Below, in pieces: positions 15,742-25,627 of a DNA stretch of 35,171 nt (position 1 is its first letter; each line of letters begins with the position of its first letter). The position numbers and the translations under genes are program-made. Below the pieces are notes generated by a model. The model saw only the letters and a program-made list of their open reading frames with translations, searched no databases and was not told the origin of the DNA. The DNA is from Xenorhabdus koppenhoeferi (GTDB lineage Bacteria; Pseudomonadota; Gammaproteobacteria; Enterobacterales; Enterobacteriaceae): NCBI RefSeq assembly GCF_900116635.1, contig NZ_FPBJ01000032.1, forward strand, positions 1 to 35,171, read 5' to 3'.

Positions 15742-18362
15742 TATTCTGCCTCCTCAATCTCTGCCCGGAACTCGTGTTCTGCTACGGTTAAGCGAATGGC
15801 CTTAATCGGTGTTCCCGCCGCCATTTTTTGCAACAGCAGCAATGAAACCGGTGGCAGCAGTGCGCCATCAATGATGGATTCCAGCATGCGGGCACCATTT
15901 TCTGCGCGGGTAGCTCGTTGCAGGATCTCTTCTGAGACATCATCGCTGATAGTGACCTCTGCATTGAAGCGTTGAATCAGCAACGTATCCAGTCTGGCCA
16001 GTTTGCCCTGAATGATGGTTTTCAGTGTTTCATGGCCCAACGGCAGATAAGGGATCACTTCCATACGCGCCAACAGGGCCGGTTTGAAGAAGGCTGCCAA
16101 CTCCGGGTAAAGCAGATCGTTGAGCTGCTCGGGTTGCTCCGCATTGTCCACGATGGTTTGATAACTCAAGTTAGAGGTCAGGAAAAACACGACGTTTTTA
16201 CAGTCGATGGTACGCCCCTCTCCATCCGCCAGTTCCCCTTTATCGAAAGCCTGATAGAACAGGTTCAGTACATCCGGGTGGGCTTTTTCGACTTCGTCCA
16301 GCAAGACGACGGAATAGGGTTTCTGACGGATAGCTTCAGTCAATACTCCACCTTCGCCGTAGCCCACATAACCCGGGGGTGAACCAATCAGGCGGGATAC
16401 CGTGTGTTTTTCCTGAAACTCAGACATGTTGATGGTGGTGAGATATTGGCGACCACCGAACATCAGCTCTGCAATTTGCAGGACAGTTTCGGTTTTACCG
16501 ACACCGCTGGGTCCCACCAACAGGAATGCCCCGAGAGGACGACCCGGACGACGCAAGTCCGCACGGGCAGTCAGCAGGTGTTTATGCAGGCACTGGATCG
16601 CAAGTTCCTGTCCCTTGATGCTTTGCCCCAAATGAACAGGCAGTTCAGTGACGATAGACAGTTCGCTTTGTGACAGGCGGTTCAACGGAACACCTGTCCA
16701 CTCAGCAATTACCGCAGCAATCTGGGTTTTATCCACATGCGGGGAAACCAGCGTTTGTTTCTGCTGTAGTTCTGCCAACTGAATGTTCAGTTCTGCGAGT
16801 TTTTCAATCACGGATTCTTCATTATCAGCATCATCAGACAGCAACTGGCTGCGCAGTTCGATGATCTGAGTGACCAATTCCTGTTGCTGTTTCCAGCTTG
16901 CTTCCAGTTCAGCCAGCTGTTCCTGAATCTCTGCCTGCTGGTTTTGCAGTTCTTCCAGTCGCTCCGCATGGGTGTTCAGCCCCATACGTTGCTCTCTCCC
17001 CAACACATCGATTTCCATTTGTATCTGGTGCAATTCGGTCGTCAGCGAGGAAATCTGGCGTGGCGGTGAAGTCAGGTTAATGGCAACACGGGCACAAGCG
17101 GTATCCAGTACGTCAATCGCTTTATCCGGCAGTTGACGGCCTGAAATATAACGGTCACTCAGTACCGCAGAGGCTTTCAGGGCTTCATCATCGATCAGTA
17201 CGCCATGTGCCTGCTCATAGATGGCGCGCAGACCACGCATAATGACTGTTGCTTCATCTGCCGTTGGCTCAGAAACTTTTACCAATTGGAAACGACGGGA
17301 CAGTGCAGCGTCTTTTTCGAAATACTTTTTGTACTCGCTCCAGGTGGTTGCCGCAATGGTTTTCAGTTCGCCGCGTGCCAGGGCCGGTTTCAGCAAGTTG
17401 GAGATATCCAGCCCGCCCGCTTGGTTACCTGCACCAATCAGCGTATGGGCTTCATCGATAAACAAGATGATGGGTTTTGACGACTGGCTGACTTCCGCCA
17501 TGATGCCTTTGAAACGTTTTTCAAATTCACCTTTCACCGCCGCGCCTGCCTGCAATGCGCCCAGATCCAGAGTCATCAGTTCACTGTTGCGCAATTTATC
17601 CGGTACGCGATCGTTAATGATGCGCAGTGCCAGACCTTCAATCAGGGCACTTTTACCGACACCCGCCTCACCCACAACGATAGGGTTGTTTTTGCGGCGA
17701 CGGCAAAGGATGTCGATCATCAGATCGATTTCTTTATCGCGGCACAAAACCGGATCGAGTTTTCCTTTGCGAGCCTGCTCAGTCATGTTCTGAGTAAAGC
17801 GCGCCAGCAAACTGTCGCTGTTTGCCGGATGTCCATTTACCGAATCCCCCCCCTGCCCATCTTTATCACCGCCAGCTGTAAAAGGCTGCTCGGCAGAGCC
17901 ATTGGTCCATTCCGCAAAGTTCTGGCGCAGTAATTCGCGGTTGATACCCGCCAGCAAACGCCCTGTTTGTGGTGCCAGATAACGCAGCGGGCTGAACAGC
18001 AACGCAATCAGCATCACACCGCTGCGCAATTCAGAGTGCTGCATCTCTGTGGAAGCCAGTAGCCAGCTATCCTGCAACCACTCCACCAGCATCGGGGAGA
18101 AGTTCGGGTAACTCTGCACAAGCGCTTGATGATGGGTTATCACCTGATCGAGCTGCTCTTTCAGCAGATCTTTATCAATGTCTGCTTTATTCAGGATCAG
18201 TCGCACGTCACTGAGCGGTGTGTCGATCATTTGAAACAGCAGTTGTGCAACAGTGATTTCAGGCTGCTGCTGACTGACGCAAGATGCCGCCGCGGCTTCC
18301 AGCACATGGCGGGTCATCGGGTTTAAACGATTTACAAGAGTGGGCAGATCAATCTGAATCAT
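15741..18362 (-). CDS. tssH: T6SS sheath-recycling AAA+ ATPase TssH (ClpV)
   Basis: 873 residues, usual ClpV length. An N-terminal Clp_N-like domain (about 1-160) is followed by AAA1 with Walker A GEAGVGKS (about 229-236) and Walker B ILFIDEAHT. The middle coiled-coil domain follows (EELQNQQAEIQEQLAELEA). AAA2 has Walker A GPSGVGKT (about 617-624), Walker B VVLLDEVEKAH and sensor region FLTSNL. ClpV binds the N-terminal helix of TssC in contracted sheaths and disassembles them. Both ATPase sites look intact. The RBS AGGAAG lies upstream of the ATG at 18362, 9 bp after the tssL stop. Confidence 0.97.
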   Translation of the reverse strand: MIQIDLPTLVNRLNPMTRHVLEAAAASCVSQQQPEITVAQLLFQMIDTPLSDVRLILNKADIDKDLLKEQLDQVITHHQALVQSYPNFSPMLVEWLQDSWLLASTEMQHSELRSGVMLIALLFSPLRYLAPQTGRLLAGINRELLRQNFAEWTNGSAEQPFTAGGDKDGQGGDSVNGHPANSDSLLARFTQNMTEQARKGKLDPVLCRDKEIDLMIDILCRRRKNNPIVVGEAGVGKSALIEGLALRIINDRVPDKLRNSELMTLDLGALQAGAAVKGEFEKRFKGIMAEVSQSSKPIILFIDEAHTLIGAGNQAGGLDISNLLKPALARGELKTIAATTWSEYKKYFEKDAALSRRFQLVKVSEPTADEATVIMRGLRAIYEQAHGVLIDDEALKASAVLSDRYISGRQLPDKAIDVLDTACARVAINLTSPPRQISSLTTELHQIQMEIDVLGREQRMGLNTHAERLEELQNQQAEIQEQLAELEASWKQQQELVTQIIELRSQLLSDDADNEESVIEKLAELNIQLAELQQKQTLVSPHVDKTQIAAVIAEWTGVPLNRLSQSELSIVTELPVHLGQSIKGQELAIQCLHKHLLTARADLRRPGRPLGAFLLVGPSGVGKTETVLQIAELMFGGRQYLTTINMSEFQEKHTVSRLIGSPPGYVGYGEGGVLTEAIRQKPYSVVLLDEVEKAHPDVLNLFYQAFDKGELADGEGRTIDCKNVVFFLTSNLSYQTIVDNAEQPEQLNDLLYPELAAFFKPALLARMEVIPYLPLGHETLKTIIQGKLARLDTLLIQRFNAEVTISDDVSEEILQRATRAENGARMLESIIDGALLPPVSLLLLQKMAAGTPIKAIRLTVAEHEFRAEIEEAE

Positions 18363-18371
18363 GGCGACTTC

Positions 18372-19139
18372 CTATCTCAATAATTTACTTAGCTGCTGTA
18401 ATATGTCTTGTGTCTGATCACCGAGGCGAATGGCATAAAAGCTGTAAATGGCGATCAACAACCCTATACTGATACCGAGCAGGTGTTTGATAGTCCAGCG
18501 TCTGCTCAGACGATAACGCGCGTCACTCTCGTTGATATTGACATACAACGTAGTTGGCGGCGTGTCTCCGCGCAGTGAGTGAAGTTGTTGCTGCAAGCGG
18601 CGGAACAAACGCTCAAAATCATCATTTTTCTGGGTGCTGACTTTGTAACGCCCGCGGTATCCCAGACAAAGGCAGAGATAAATGAACTCCAGCAGGTGCT
18701 GGTAGCGCTGAGCCTCTCCCATTAAACGTTCGAGTAATACAAAGACCTTCTCACCTCCCCAGGTTTCATTGTGGAAGTGCACTAACAGTGATTGCTTTAA
18801 CCAGCCATTCTGATTGTTCCAGCCGTGCCCCAACGCAGTTTCATCAATGAAGGTGCACAGTACGTAACGAAATGAAATAATCGCGCCGGGTTCATAGCCC
18901 TTGGTTTGCAGAAACTGTTCAATGGCCCGGATATCAGTAACAACCTGCTGGTAAAGCTTGTCCGGCAGTGCCTGATCATTCATGTCCTGCAAACGTAAAA
19001 CCATCCCCAGCAAAGGGGTGGCTGCATCGATCATTGGGTTGAGGCTTTCACCACGCAACGGTAGCTGATACTGGCGCTGAAACGTTTTCAACGTTTCAGG
19101 CTTTTCCAGTGACAGACTGTCAACATTGATATCACTCAT
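18372..19139 (-). CDS. tssL: T6SS membrane-complex protein TssL (DotU/IcmH)
   Basis: 255 residues. The DotU domain covers most of the protein (ATPLLGMVLRLQDM; AIISFRYVLCTFIDETAL, with the family-typical FxxCxxIDE; LLEFIYLCLCLGYRGRY). One C-terminal inner-membrane segment lies at about 217-238 (LLGISIGLLIAIYSFYAIRL). There is no C-terminal OmpA/peptidoglycan-binding domain, so cell-wall anchoring must come from another protein. It forms the inner-membrane complex with TssM and contacts TssK. A good RBS (TAAGGAA) precedes ATG 19139, only 2 bp after the tssK stop. Confidence 0.96.
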   Translation of the reverse strand: MSDINVDSLSLEKPETLKTFQRQYQLPLRGESLNPMIDAATPLLGMVLRLQDMNDQALPDKLYQQVVTDIRAIEQFLQTKGYEPGAIISFRYVLCTFIDETALGHGWNNQNGWLKQSLLVHFHNETWGGEKVFVLLERLMGEAQRYQHLLEFIYLCLCLGYRGRYKVSTQKNDDFERLFRRLQQQLHSLRGDTPPTTLYVNINESDARYRLSRRWTIKHLLGISIGLLIAIYSFYAIRLGDQTQDILQQLSKLLR

Positions 19140-19141
19140 GA

Positions 19142-20494
19142 TTATTCCTTACCGCTCCTGATAGCCCAGAGCTGCATATCTAAATCAGGGAACTCTCCTG
19201 ATACGTGGAATGCGATGGAATTTCCCTGCTGGATCTCCTTCCATGCCGGACTTTTCTGATCCAGACGGAAGTAGGTATATCCTGAGTGATACGGCAACTG
19301 GCGGGGTGCTGCGGACAATGCAATCAGTGGCACGCCCGGTAACTGTACGCTGACCAGATCGCGGATTTTTTCCATCGAAGTGACTTTGGTTTGCTGGACG
19401 AACTGGCGACGCAATTGTTCCTGCGGTGTGCTGGCGCTGATTGCCAGTACAAATTCGGCTTTGCGCAGCAAATCGTTATCGTGGAGCGTCGCCACACGAA
19501 TGCCGCCTTCGTTCTGTTTCAGCGCAATGGATGTTGCACGTGGTGTCAGAACGACGTTCAGTGCGTCACGAATTGCGTGCATCGCATCCTGAAAGGTATC
19601 CGTCAGGTTATTGTGATCATAGGCCAAAACATTACCCGGCAAGCGGCTGGCATCGGTGAATGTTCTCAGCTCACCACACGTCTGGAGCAGTTCGGTATAT
19701 AAATACAGTGGGTGCAAAACAGTCTGTTTTGCATAGTGGTTGTACAGCGGCTGAACGCGGTTCAGCAGTTGCAGCATCATAAACTCAGCCACATCCGCAA
19801 CACCCTGCTGACCCGGTGAACCGATACGTTTTGCCAATGTTCTTGAACGCTCTGTCAGCAGGCCATCGATTTCCACCATAAAGCGCTTGAGTTTATCCGC
19901 CACGAAGATAGACAAACATGTCGGAATAAATTCGTTATCCAAAACGATGGTGCCATCTTTTTGCTTTTCTTTGATGCGACACAGTGGGATCACCGTGTAA
20001 GCACTCATATCCTCGGAGCCTTGCATCAGGACCGGTGTCAATTGGGCAAGGTTAAGCGCGAAGGAGTCACCGCCCTTGGTATGCAAGTCACGGACATCGG
20101 TAGGCAGTTCCCGATAACGCACAGTGCTCTGCATTTCCGCATCCCGATCAGCAACTTCCCGAATGGTGTCGCTGGACATTGGCAATGCCAGATAGATATC
20201 TTTGCTTTTCAGATCGTTGATATTTTCGATATCCAGTGGTTTTGGCAATAAATCTTGGCCCGGCGCAGAAAATAGAGTGCCATCCGGCATAATGCCGCTG
20301 GCTTCAGTAATGCCGATACGGCCCAGTTTAAGTAAATCATCATTGATGCTTAAAGAACTGAAACCATGCGCATAAGGTGTCAATACTGAAACCAGACTAT
20401 GTGCCAGATAATCAATGTGCTTTTGTTGCTGCTGAAAATGTTGTGGTTTGATGAATAATCCTTCGTGCCAAATCACCCGATTTTTACCCGGCAT
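19142..20494 (-). CDS. tssK: T6SS baseplate protein TssK (VasE)
   Basis: 450 residues beginning MPGKNRVIWHEGLFIKPQHFQQQ; the VxWxEGMFLxPQHFQQ opening is the hallmark of TssK. Further family blocks are VLTPYAHGFSSLSIN, LLNRVQPLYNHYAKQTVLHPLYLY and the C-terminal YTYFRLDQKSPAWKEIQQG with FPDLDMQLWAIR. TssK is a trimeric adaptor that ties the TssEFG-VgrG baseplate to the TssL/TssM membrane complex. Length is normal. RBS GGAG is followed by ATG at 20494, directly after the tssJ stop (20497). Confidence 0.97.
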   Translation of the reverse strand: MPGKNRVIWHEGLFIKPQHFQQQQKHIDYLAHSLVSVLTPYAHGFSSLSINDDLLKLGRIGITEASGIMPDGTLFSAPGQDLLPKPLDIENINDLKSKDIYLALPMSSDTIREVADRDAEMQSTVRYRELPTDVRDLHTKGGDSFALNLAQLTPVLMQGSEDMSAYTVIPLCRIKEKQKDGTIVLDNEFIPTCLSIFVADKLKRFMVEIDGLLTERSRTLAKRIGSPGQQGVADVAEFMMLQLLNRVQPLYNHYAKQTVLHPLYLYTELLQTCGELRTFTDASRLPGNVLAYDHNNLTDTFQDAMHAIRDALNVVLTPRATSIALKQNEGGIRVATLHDNDLLRKAEFVLAISASTPQEQLRRQFVQQTKVTSMEKIRDLVSVQLPGVPLIALSAAPRQLPYHSGYTYFRLDQKSPAWKEIQQGNSIAFHVSGEFPDLDMQLWAIRSGKE

Positions 20495-20496
20495 GA

Positions 20497-21051
20497 TTAC
20501 TCCTCCTCTTTTCTAAGTTCTACGTCGTTATTTCTGACATGCACCAAGATGTGGTAATGGCGGCCGATGTCTTTTACTCGGATTAGCTTTTTCCATTCAG
20601 ATTGATTTGCATCTGCATAGTGAACGATGACACCGATGTAACAGTTTTTCTTTTCCAGTGTGATGGCTTCCAGAGGCTTGTATTGCCCCGGCAACAAGGT
20701 GTAATCCTGATGATCGATGTAGTTTTTTCCCAGCGCCTTTTCGAGTTTGTCGCTTTCCAGCTGGTCGTAATCGGCAGCCAAAAAACGCGAATCTTCACTG
20801 AGGTAAACCAGATTCATTTCAACAGGTGCCGCTTCACCACTTTCATTGGGGTTAATGTCGGGTTCAGCCAGCAATGTAATGTTGGCAACAGAGGGCTGAT
20901 CATCAGGCTTTCCTACTGGAGTGGAAGGATCCCAGATAACCTGCCCTGCTTTCTTGGTTGCGTTCCATGCACTGCTACAGCCGTTCAGCAACATTACTGA
21001 CAGCAATAAAATCCCTACAGCCCATATACGGCGACTAGCGGAATGTATCAT
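20497..21051 (-). CDS. tssJ: T6SS outer-membrane lipoprotein TssJ (VasD)
   Basis: 184 residues from ATG 21051. The N-terminus MIHSASRRIWAVGILLLSVM leads to the lipobox LLNGC with the acylated Cys at residue 25. The body has the TssJ blocks NITLLAEPDINPNESGEAAP, VEMNLVYLSEDSRFL and YIGVIVHYADANQSEWK. It anchors TssM to the outer membrane. A longer frame to 21102 exists but would place 17 residues ahead of the signal peptide. The ATG at 21051 has an excellent GGAGGA site 8 bases upstream, so it is preferred. It overlaps the end of tagH by 17 bp. Confidence 0.93.
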   Translation of the reverse strand: MIHSASRRIWAVGILLLSVMLLNGCSSAWNATKKAGQVIWDPSTPVGKPDDQPSVANITLLAEPDINPNESGEAAPVEMNLVYLSEDSRFLAADYDQLESDKLEKALGKNYIDHQDYTLLPGQYKPLEAITLEKKNCYIGVIVHYADANQSEWKKLIRVKDIGRHYHILVHVRNNDVELRKEEE

Positions 21052-22330
21052 TGCTGGATTCCTCCAGGCCCTGACGCAGTGCGCGGTCATAAGCCTGCTC
21101 ATACACCTCGCGGAATAGCTTTTCGAACCCTTGCTGGCGGCTGGACGCTAGTTCACGGTAATAGTTGGTGTACATTTCCCAGGCCCAGGATGCATCTTTA
21201 TTCTTGACTTCGTTGCTACGACGGTAATGTGAGAAACGACGAAGCAGTTGTTCCGGAGAAAATGCGTCCAGCATGGTGTCCAATGCAGCAGAAATCGCAG
21301 TCCGGTTGGCCTGATAATGCAGTTGCAGGTTTTGCAGACTTTCCGCTACCGCAGCAGGAGCAGACAGGTGAACCGGACTTTTCTGATCGGAGAACATCAC
21401 CTGCATGGTGGTGTCATAATCCATATTCAGGCGCAGCGGGTTATCTTCAATCGGACGCAGTTGTTTATCACGCAATCCATGCTGTTCGCGCTGGAGAGCC
21501 AGCAACCCTTCAATCACCGCTTTCATGGTTTTACCCATCTCTTGTAGAAAATCATTCGCCTGCTGGCTGTCGTGCAAAGGCAATCGGGCCTCCAGCCCAC
21601 GCATGAGCGGAGTAATTGCAACATGATCAACTTCCATATCTTCGTACTGCCTATCGGAAGCGATATCCGGTAAATCAAGGAACTCCTGATCCATAACACT
21701 ACCTCGGTTATCAGAAATAGGGTTGGCAAATGGGGATGATTGATAATGATCCGGTGGCAAAAGCTGCTCGGTATTATCAGCTTCAACCTGTGGTTTCAGG
21801 GTGGTCAGACTCTCACTGTCGAGCACTCTGAGTGGATCATCACTAAAACGGTGCATAACCGTCGGAGCTACGCTTCCATCATGGGCAAATGCGGATTTTT
21901 GCGCCGGAGCACCTTCCATCATGGCATCCAGCGGATTGCTGTAACTGGAGACCAACGACTCAGGCGATACGGTTGAAGGGTCGACACGATCTGTCTCAAA
22001 AAAACTGATGTGGATCTTAACGGATAAGTTTCCTGCTTTGAGCTGATCGCCCTGCTGCAAACGAATCAGACTTGACTGAGGTGTCAATATTGCATTATTA
22101 ATTTTCACTGGCTCAGCAAGCACTTGCAGGCAGAATGCCCCATCCTGCCATTTGATGGCGAATTGTGATGGGTGGATATTGCCCTGCTGATCTTGCACAG
22201 ACCAAAGATGGCTTTCACTGCTACCGACCGTACCGCCCTGTGTCGAAAACTGGCAACTGGCGGCTTTACCACTTTCCAGCTGTTCACTATTAAGAACCCG
22301 CAATGAAAGGATTGGTTGATGTTTTTCCAT
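21035..22330 (-). CDS. tagH: T6SS-associated FHA-domain protein TagH (VasC)
   Basis: 431 residues from the ATG at 22330 (MEKHQPILSLRVLNSEQLES). The preceding 23 in-frame codons would overlap tssG and are unlikely to be translated. The N-terminal FHA domain (about 8-105) has SSESHLWSVQDQQGNIHPSQFAI-type spacing and ends near VKIHISFFE. The C-terminal half is the TagH/VasC domain (LQEMGKTMKAVIEGLLALQREQHG; LRLNMDYDTTMQVMFS; MLDAFSPEQLLRRFSHYRR), ending near QAYDRALRQGLEESSNDTFR. FHA domains bind phosphothreonine. The PpkA/PppA kinase-phosphatase pair that uses this input elsewhere is absent here, as in V. cholerae, so its role may be structural or depend on a distant kinase. Confidence 0.92.
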   Translation of the reverse strand: MEKHQPILSLRVLNSEQLESGKAASCQFSTQGGTVGSSESHLWSVQDQQGNIHPSQFAIKWQDGAFCLQVLAEPVKINNAILTPQSSLIRLQQGDQLKAGNLSVKIHISFFETDRVDPSTVSPESLVSSYSNPLDAMMEGAPAQKSAFAHDGSVAPTVMHRFSDDPLRVLDSESLTTLKPQVEADNTEQLLPPDHYQSSPFANPISDNRGSVMDQEFLDLPDIASDRQYEDMEVDHVAITPLMRGLEARLPLHDSQQANDFLQEMGKTMKAVIEGLLALQREQHGLRDKQLRPIEDNPLRLNMDYDTTMQVMFSDQKSPVHLSAPAAVAESLQNLQLHYQANRTAISAALDTMLDAFSPEQLLRRFSHYRRSNEVKNKDASWAWEMYTNYYRELASSRQQGFEKLFREVYEQAYDRALRQGLEESSNDTFR

Positions 22331-22335
22331 AGTCG

Positions 22336-23388
22336 TTATTCCATAACTGAAATTGTGACAAAGGGTTTCTTTTCCGGTTCGCCGAGAAAACTGGTCCACC
22401 CCAGATGGTTATTCTCCTTCGCCCCCAATACCATGCCGCTAACCTGATTTTCAGCCAGTCCAAGACGTAGTTCCCAAGCAAACTGGCTGCGCATGACGAA
22501 AGAAATGAACATCACCAGGGGGAAATAGTTCTTTCCGTCGGGCAGGAATGACAGAAACCGATCACGGGTCAGGTTATTGATGCTTAGCCGGAATTTTCCA
22601 CTGTAATCCCCGACCCATGAGCCGATGGTGAAGTTGTGTCCTAACACGGACAGCTCGGTGTCGCCAATTTTCTGTCCTTTATTGGTTCCTCCCAGACGGT
22701 TCTGTTGATCCATTGGGATCGTGACCTTCCTGAATTGCCAACCGTGCAAGGTAACGTCATGCAAATCAAAACCGTGGGAAACGAGGCTGCATATCACTTC
22801 CGGTGAACGACCGGGGCTAGCCAGCAATCCGGCATACGCCAGCATTTTGCTGTGGTTGATGTTCAGCATCCGACGGTTGACATCACTGCCCAGACCGACG
22901 AGCGAGAACATACGCTGGGAGAAGTTATCTTCCCCACCTTGCCTGAAACAGATGTAATAGCGGTATTTCCGCCAGATTTGGTGCAGGAGAGTAATTAAAC
23001 GATGGTTAAAAAGGTTGAGAAAATCCGTCAGGCGGTTTTCTCCCTGAGCGTCTTCCCATGCCAGTGAATCCAGATAGTAGCCTGGCATCGGAGACTGGCT
23101 TCCGTGCAACCCAATAAAAGAAACTTCCAGTTCGAAGTATCCCTTTCTGGACTGCGCGAGTGAGATGACATCACGGGTCGGGAACGCCAGACTGGCACTG
23201 GAACGGAAACGGATAGACTCCAGATCGGCACGATCTGTTTCTCCGGTTTTTTCCCACGCTACCGCAAGCTGGTTAAGCAACTCAACCAACTGGTAAAAGT
23301 TATACTGTGAGATGTCCAATACCAGCGGTGTGGCAGACTCCTGCTCAGTGATTACATCAACGAGTGTTGACCTATCTGTACCGGCCAT
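22336..23388 (-). CDS. tssG: T6SS baseplate protein TssG (VasB/ImpH)
   Basis: 350 residues. Family blocks include YNFYQLVELLNQL, IRFRSSASLAFPTRDV, YFELEVSFIGLHGSQSPMPG (the GLxGxxSPLP signature) and the C-terminal LRLGLAENQVSGMVLGAKE with LGWTSFLGEP. TssG forms the baseplate wedge with TssF and TssE. The ATG at 23388 is preceded by CAGGAATG and lies inside the 3' end of tssF, overlapping by 37 bp. That overlap between tssF and tssG is common. Confidence 0.95.
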   Translation of the reverse strand: MAGTDRSTLVDVITEQESATPLVLDISQYNFYQLVELLNQLAVAWEKTGETDRADLESIRFRSSASLAFPTRDVISLAQSRKGYFELEVSFIGLHGSQSPMPGYYLDSLAWEDAQGENRLTDFLNLFNHRLITLLHQIWRKYRYYICFRQGGEDNFSQRMFSLVGLGSDVNRRMLNINHSKMLAYAGLLASPGRSPEVICSLVSHGFDLHDVTLHGWQFRKVTIPMDQQNRLGGTNKGQKIGDTELSVLGHNFTIGSWVGDYSGKFRLSINNLTRDRFLSFLPDGKNYFPLVMFISFVMRSQFAWELRLGLAENQVSGMVLGAKENNHLGWTSFLGEPEKKPFVTISVME

Positions 23389-25184
23389 TCATAACATTCC
23401 TGATTATCTAAATTGATTACCTTCAACATATGAAAAGCGTTGACGCTGGCATACAGTGAGAAAAACCGTGACAGAACCGTACTGAATAGATAAAGCTCGC
23501 CTTCTGAGCTGAATGCCTGCTGCCGGATATACAACGTTGAGCGCAATCCGCGCACAGGCTGCCCACGGAAAAGACGATCTGTCGGTTCTGTTTCAATATT
23601 TTCAATGGCATCGAGCCGTTTTTGCGATGAGCGCTTGGACTGCCGATTGTGAATACTTGGGAAATCGTAAGTACGCAGTACCTGTTTCAACGCGTCCCTG
23701 TTCAGCAATGACATATAGTTCAGCGACATATTCGACAGCAGTGACCAGTGCAACCCGCCATCCAGCAGAGGATAGAGGGGGACTGACGGCCGGGTGATAT
23801 TGCGGAATGTCGCAAATGACGGGCTGCCGATGGAGGGATAATTGATGTCGCCAACATGCAGCTCTAACGGCAGTTCACGGTTGGTACAGGTCAAGCTGAC
23901 AGAGACATTTTCTTTCAGCTTGAGTCTGAGCAGATTGGATTCATCTCCCCGTACAAATGAGATGAAATGTTCCAGCCCTCTGCGGAAAGGAGATTCTTTC
24001 ACCCGAAGACGGTAAAAACGCATTGAGTTTTCGTCTTCGTTATCAATCTGGTGATTGAAACTCTCAAAAGGCGTATAAATACGTCCGCCAATACGGGCAC
24101 GACTGCGTTCGCCATTCTCACCTGTCAACCAACTTTCCACCCCATCCACGGAGAAAATGTCGTAATTATCCGGGAAACTGTAACTGGCCTTCAGGGGATA
24201 TTCAGTCTGGCTGCCATTGAGTTCAATCGCTTCACTGTCCATCGGGAACAGGTTGATCGCCGGTGTACAGTGCAAGCGAAAAGTATCATGGCGGATCTTG
24301 GCTTCCGGTGGCAGTGCCTGAGAAAAATGTAAATTCAGTTCAAAATCTTTGGTTTTGAGATCTTCAGACAGTTCCGGGAAACCTTTCACATCAAAAAACA
24401 GGAAGCTTTCCGCAAAGCAGAAGTATTCCTGCAAGATGCGGTATCCCATATAGGCGTTTTTTGGGTAAGGCAACAGCGCGTCTTCCCGCTCAAATCCCAC
24501 TGGTACAAAATCAAAATCCGGCAGAGGGATCACTTTATCGCCCACTACCAATTCCGCTTTTCTGAAGTAATAGCAGAGCCAGAAATAGAGTTGAGACGTA
24601 GTATAGTCATCACCACTCAGATAAAAACGCAGTTTATCCAGTTCCAATTCGTGCAGATTCAACTCAGTTTTCGAAACAAAATTCAGGCCAATGATCCCAT
24701 TTTCATTACTGTTATTGACGGAAATGTCACGGAGGGAAAGCGGAAACAGCCAAACATCACGGCAGAGCGTGAAAGTACAGCGGCCATGATCGTCTTTTTT
24801 ACCACCGGATTTTTCGTTCGAATAAATATCATCTTGAGTTGACAACGTATGACTCATAATCTGCGTGCCACGCTTGACCTGTGTCGCTTTCGTCACAACG
24901 CTTTCATCAGGGGTATACTCGATGATGGTCATGCTCGGGGTCGGACGCAGATAGTTCGGCCAAAGCATATTGAGCAGGCCGTGGGTCAATTCAGGGAACT
25001 GATCATCAATCTTTGCCCGCAGGTTGCCAGTCAGAAATGCAAAACCTTCAAGCAAACGCTCAACGTCGGGATCAGAACCTTGTTCTGACAGAAATGCGGC
25101 AAGATGAGGACGCTCAACTGCGGCTTCTTTTCCCAGTTGTCGCAGATAGTTCAATTCATCTCTGAAATATTTTTCAAATGACAT
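23352..25184 (-). CDS. tssF: T6SS baseplate protein TssF (VasA/ImpG)
   Basis: 610 residues, typical length. It starts MSFEKYFRDELNYLRQLGKE and continues ERPHLAAFLSEQGSDPDVERL-type blocks, with LEGFAFLTGNLRAKIDDQFPELT and LLNMLWPNYLRPTPSMTI. All are diagnostic of TssF (FxxELxxLRxxGxEFAxxxP and LWPHYLRPIPSM). TssF with two copies pairs TssG in each baseplate wedge. The ATG at 25184 directly follows the tssE stop (TAAATG), giving coupled translation, and a clear separate RBS is not seen. Confidence 0.97.
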   Translation of the reverse strand: MSFEKYFRDELNYLRQLGKEAAVERPHLAAFLSEQGSDPDVERLLEGFAFLTGNLRAKIDDQFPELTHGLLNMLWPNYLRPTPSMTIIEYTPDESVVTKATQVKRGTQIMSHTLSTQDDIYSNEKSGGKKDDHGRCTFTLCRDVWLFPLSLRDISVNNSNENGIIGLNFVSKTELNLHELELDKLRFYLSGDDYTTSQLYFWLCYYFRKAELVVGDKVIPLPDFDFVPVGFEREDALLPYPKNAYMGYRILQEYFCFAESFLFFDVKGFPELSEDLKTKDFELNLHFSQALPPEAKIRHDTFRLHCTPAINLFPMDSEAIELNGSQTEYPLKASYSFPDNYDIFSVDGVESWLTGENGERSRARIGGRIYTPFESFNHQIDNEDENSMRFYRLRVKESPFRRGLEHFISFVRGDESNLLRLKLKENVSVSLTCTNRELPLELHVGDINYPSIGSPSFATFRNITRPSVPLYPLLDGGLHWSLLSNMSLNYMSLLNRDALKQVLRTYDFPSIHNRQSKRSSQKRLDAIENIETEPTDRLFRGQPVRGLRSTLYIRQQAFSSEGELYLFSTVLSRFFSLYASVNAFHMLKVINLDNQECYEWPVQIGQHSLM

Positions 25185-25625
25185 TTATTGAGTTCGCTCC
25201 AGGCAATAGCGCCGGTTGTTATCCAGCTGGATGCTAAATTCCACAAGGTCGTTGATATCATCCAGAGATATTTCAGCACTGATATGAAAGCTCAACAGCA
25301 ACGGATCTGAATCATCATTGATGGCGCTGACAGAAACCACTGATATTCTCGGTTCATAATTTCTGATGCACTCTTCAATCGCCCATTCGATACTTTGCTT
25401 GAAATCCACCGATGTTGCAGTCGCATCATTGAGGTCAATGACACCTAAGTCAACAGCGCTTTGGCAGGCACCAGGACGGGAATTAAGCACTTCATTCAAA
25501 TGCTTCTTGATAGAATCAAGCAGTGCACGCATCCTTGACTGACGGGAAGAGCCGGAGCTCTTCCCTTGAATGCGCTCAAACAGACTGGCAGAGCTGCCTC
25601 TGTTCCAACTGTACAGCGCAGCCAT
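25185..25625 (-). CDS. tssE: T6SS baseplate protein TssE (gp25-like)
   Basis: 146 residues. The N-terminus (LYSWNRGSSASLFERIQG) leads to the gp25-like lysozyme-fold domain without catalytic function (IKKHLNEVLNSRPGACQSAVDLGVIDLND; FKQSIEWAIEECIRNYEPRIS with the conserved I-x-x-YEPR motif). The YEPRI signature is decisive for TssE. It initiates sheath assembly on the baseplate. RBS AAGGAA precedes ATG 25625, which starts 2 bp after the tssC stop. Confidence 0.95.
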   Translation of the reverse strand: MAALYSWNRGSSASLFERIQGKSSGSSRQSRMRALLDSIKKHLNEVLNSRPGACQSAVDLGVIDLNDATATSVDFKQSIEWAIEECIRNYEPRISVVSVSAINDDSDPLLLSFHISAEISLDDINDLVEFSIQLDNNRRYCLERTQ

Positions 25626-25627
25626 GA

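Noticed and set aside
21052..21102. N-terminal extension of TssJ to 21102.
   Set aside because: It puts 17 residues ahead of a normal lipoprotein signal peptide, while ATG 21051 has an ideal GGAGGA site 8 bases upstream.
22331..22399. N-terminal extension of TagH to 22399.
   Set aside because: It overlaps the end of tssG and precedes MEKHQPILSL, the natural beginning of the FHA domain.
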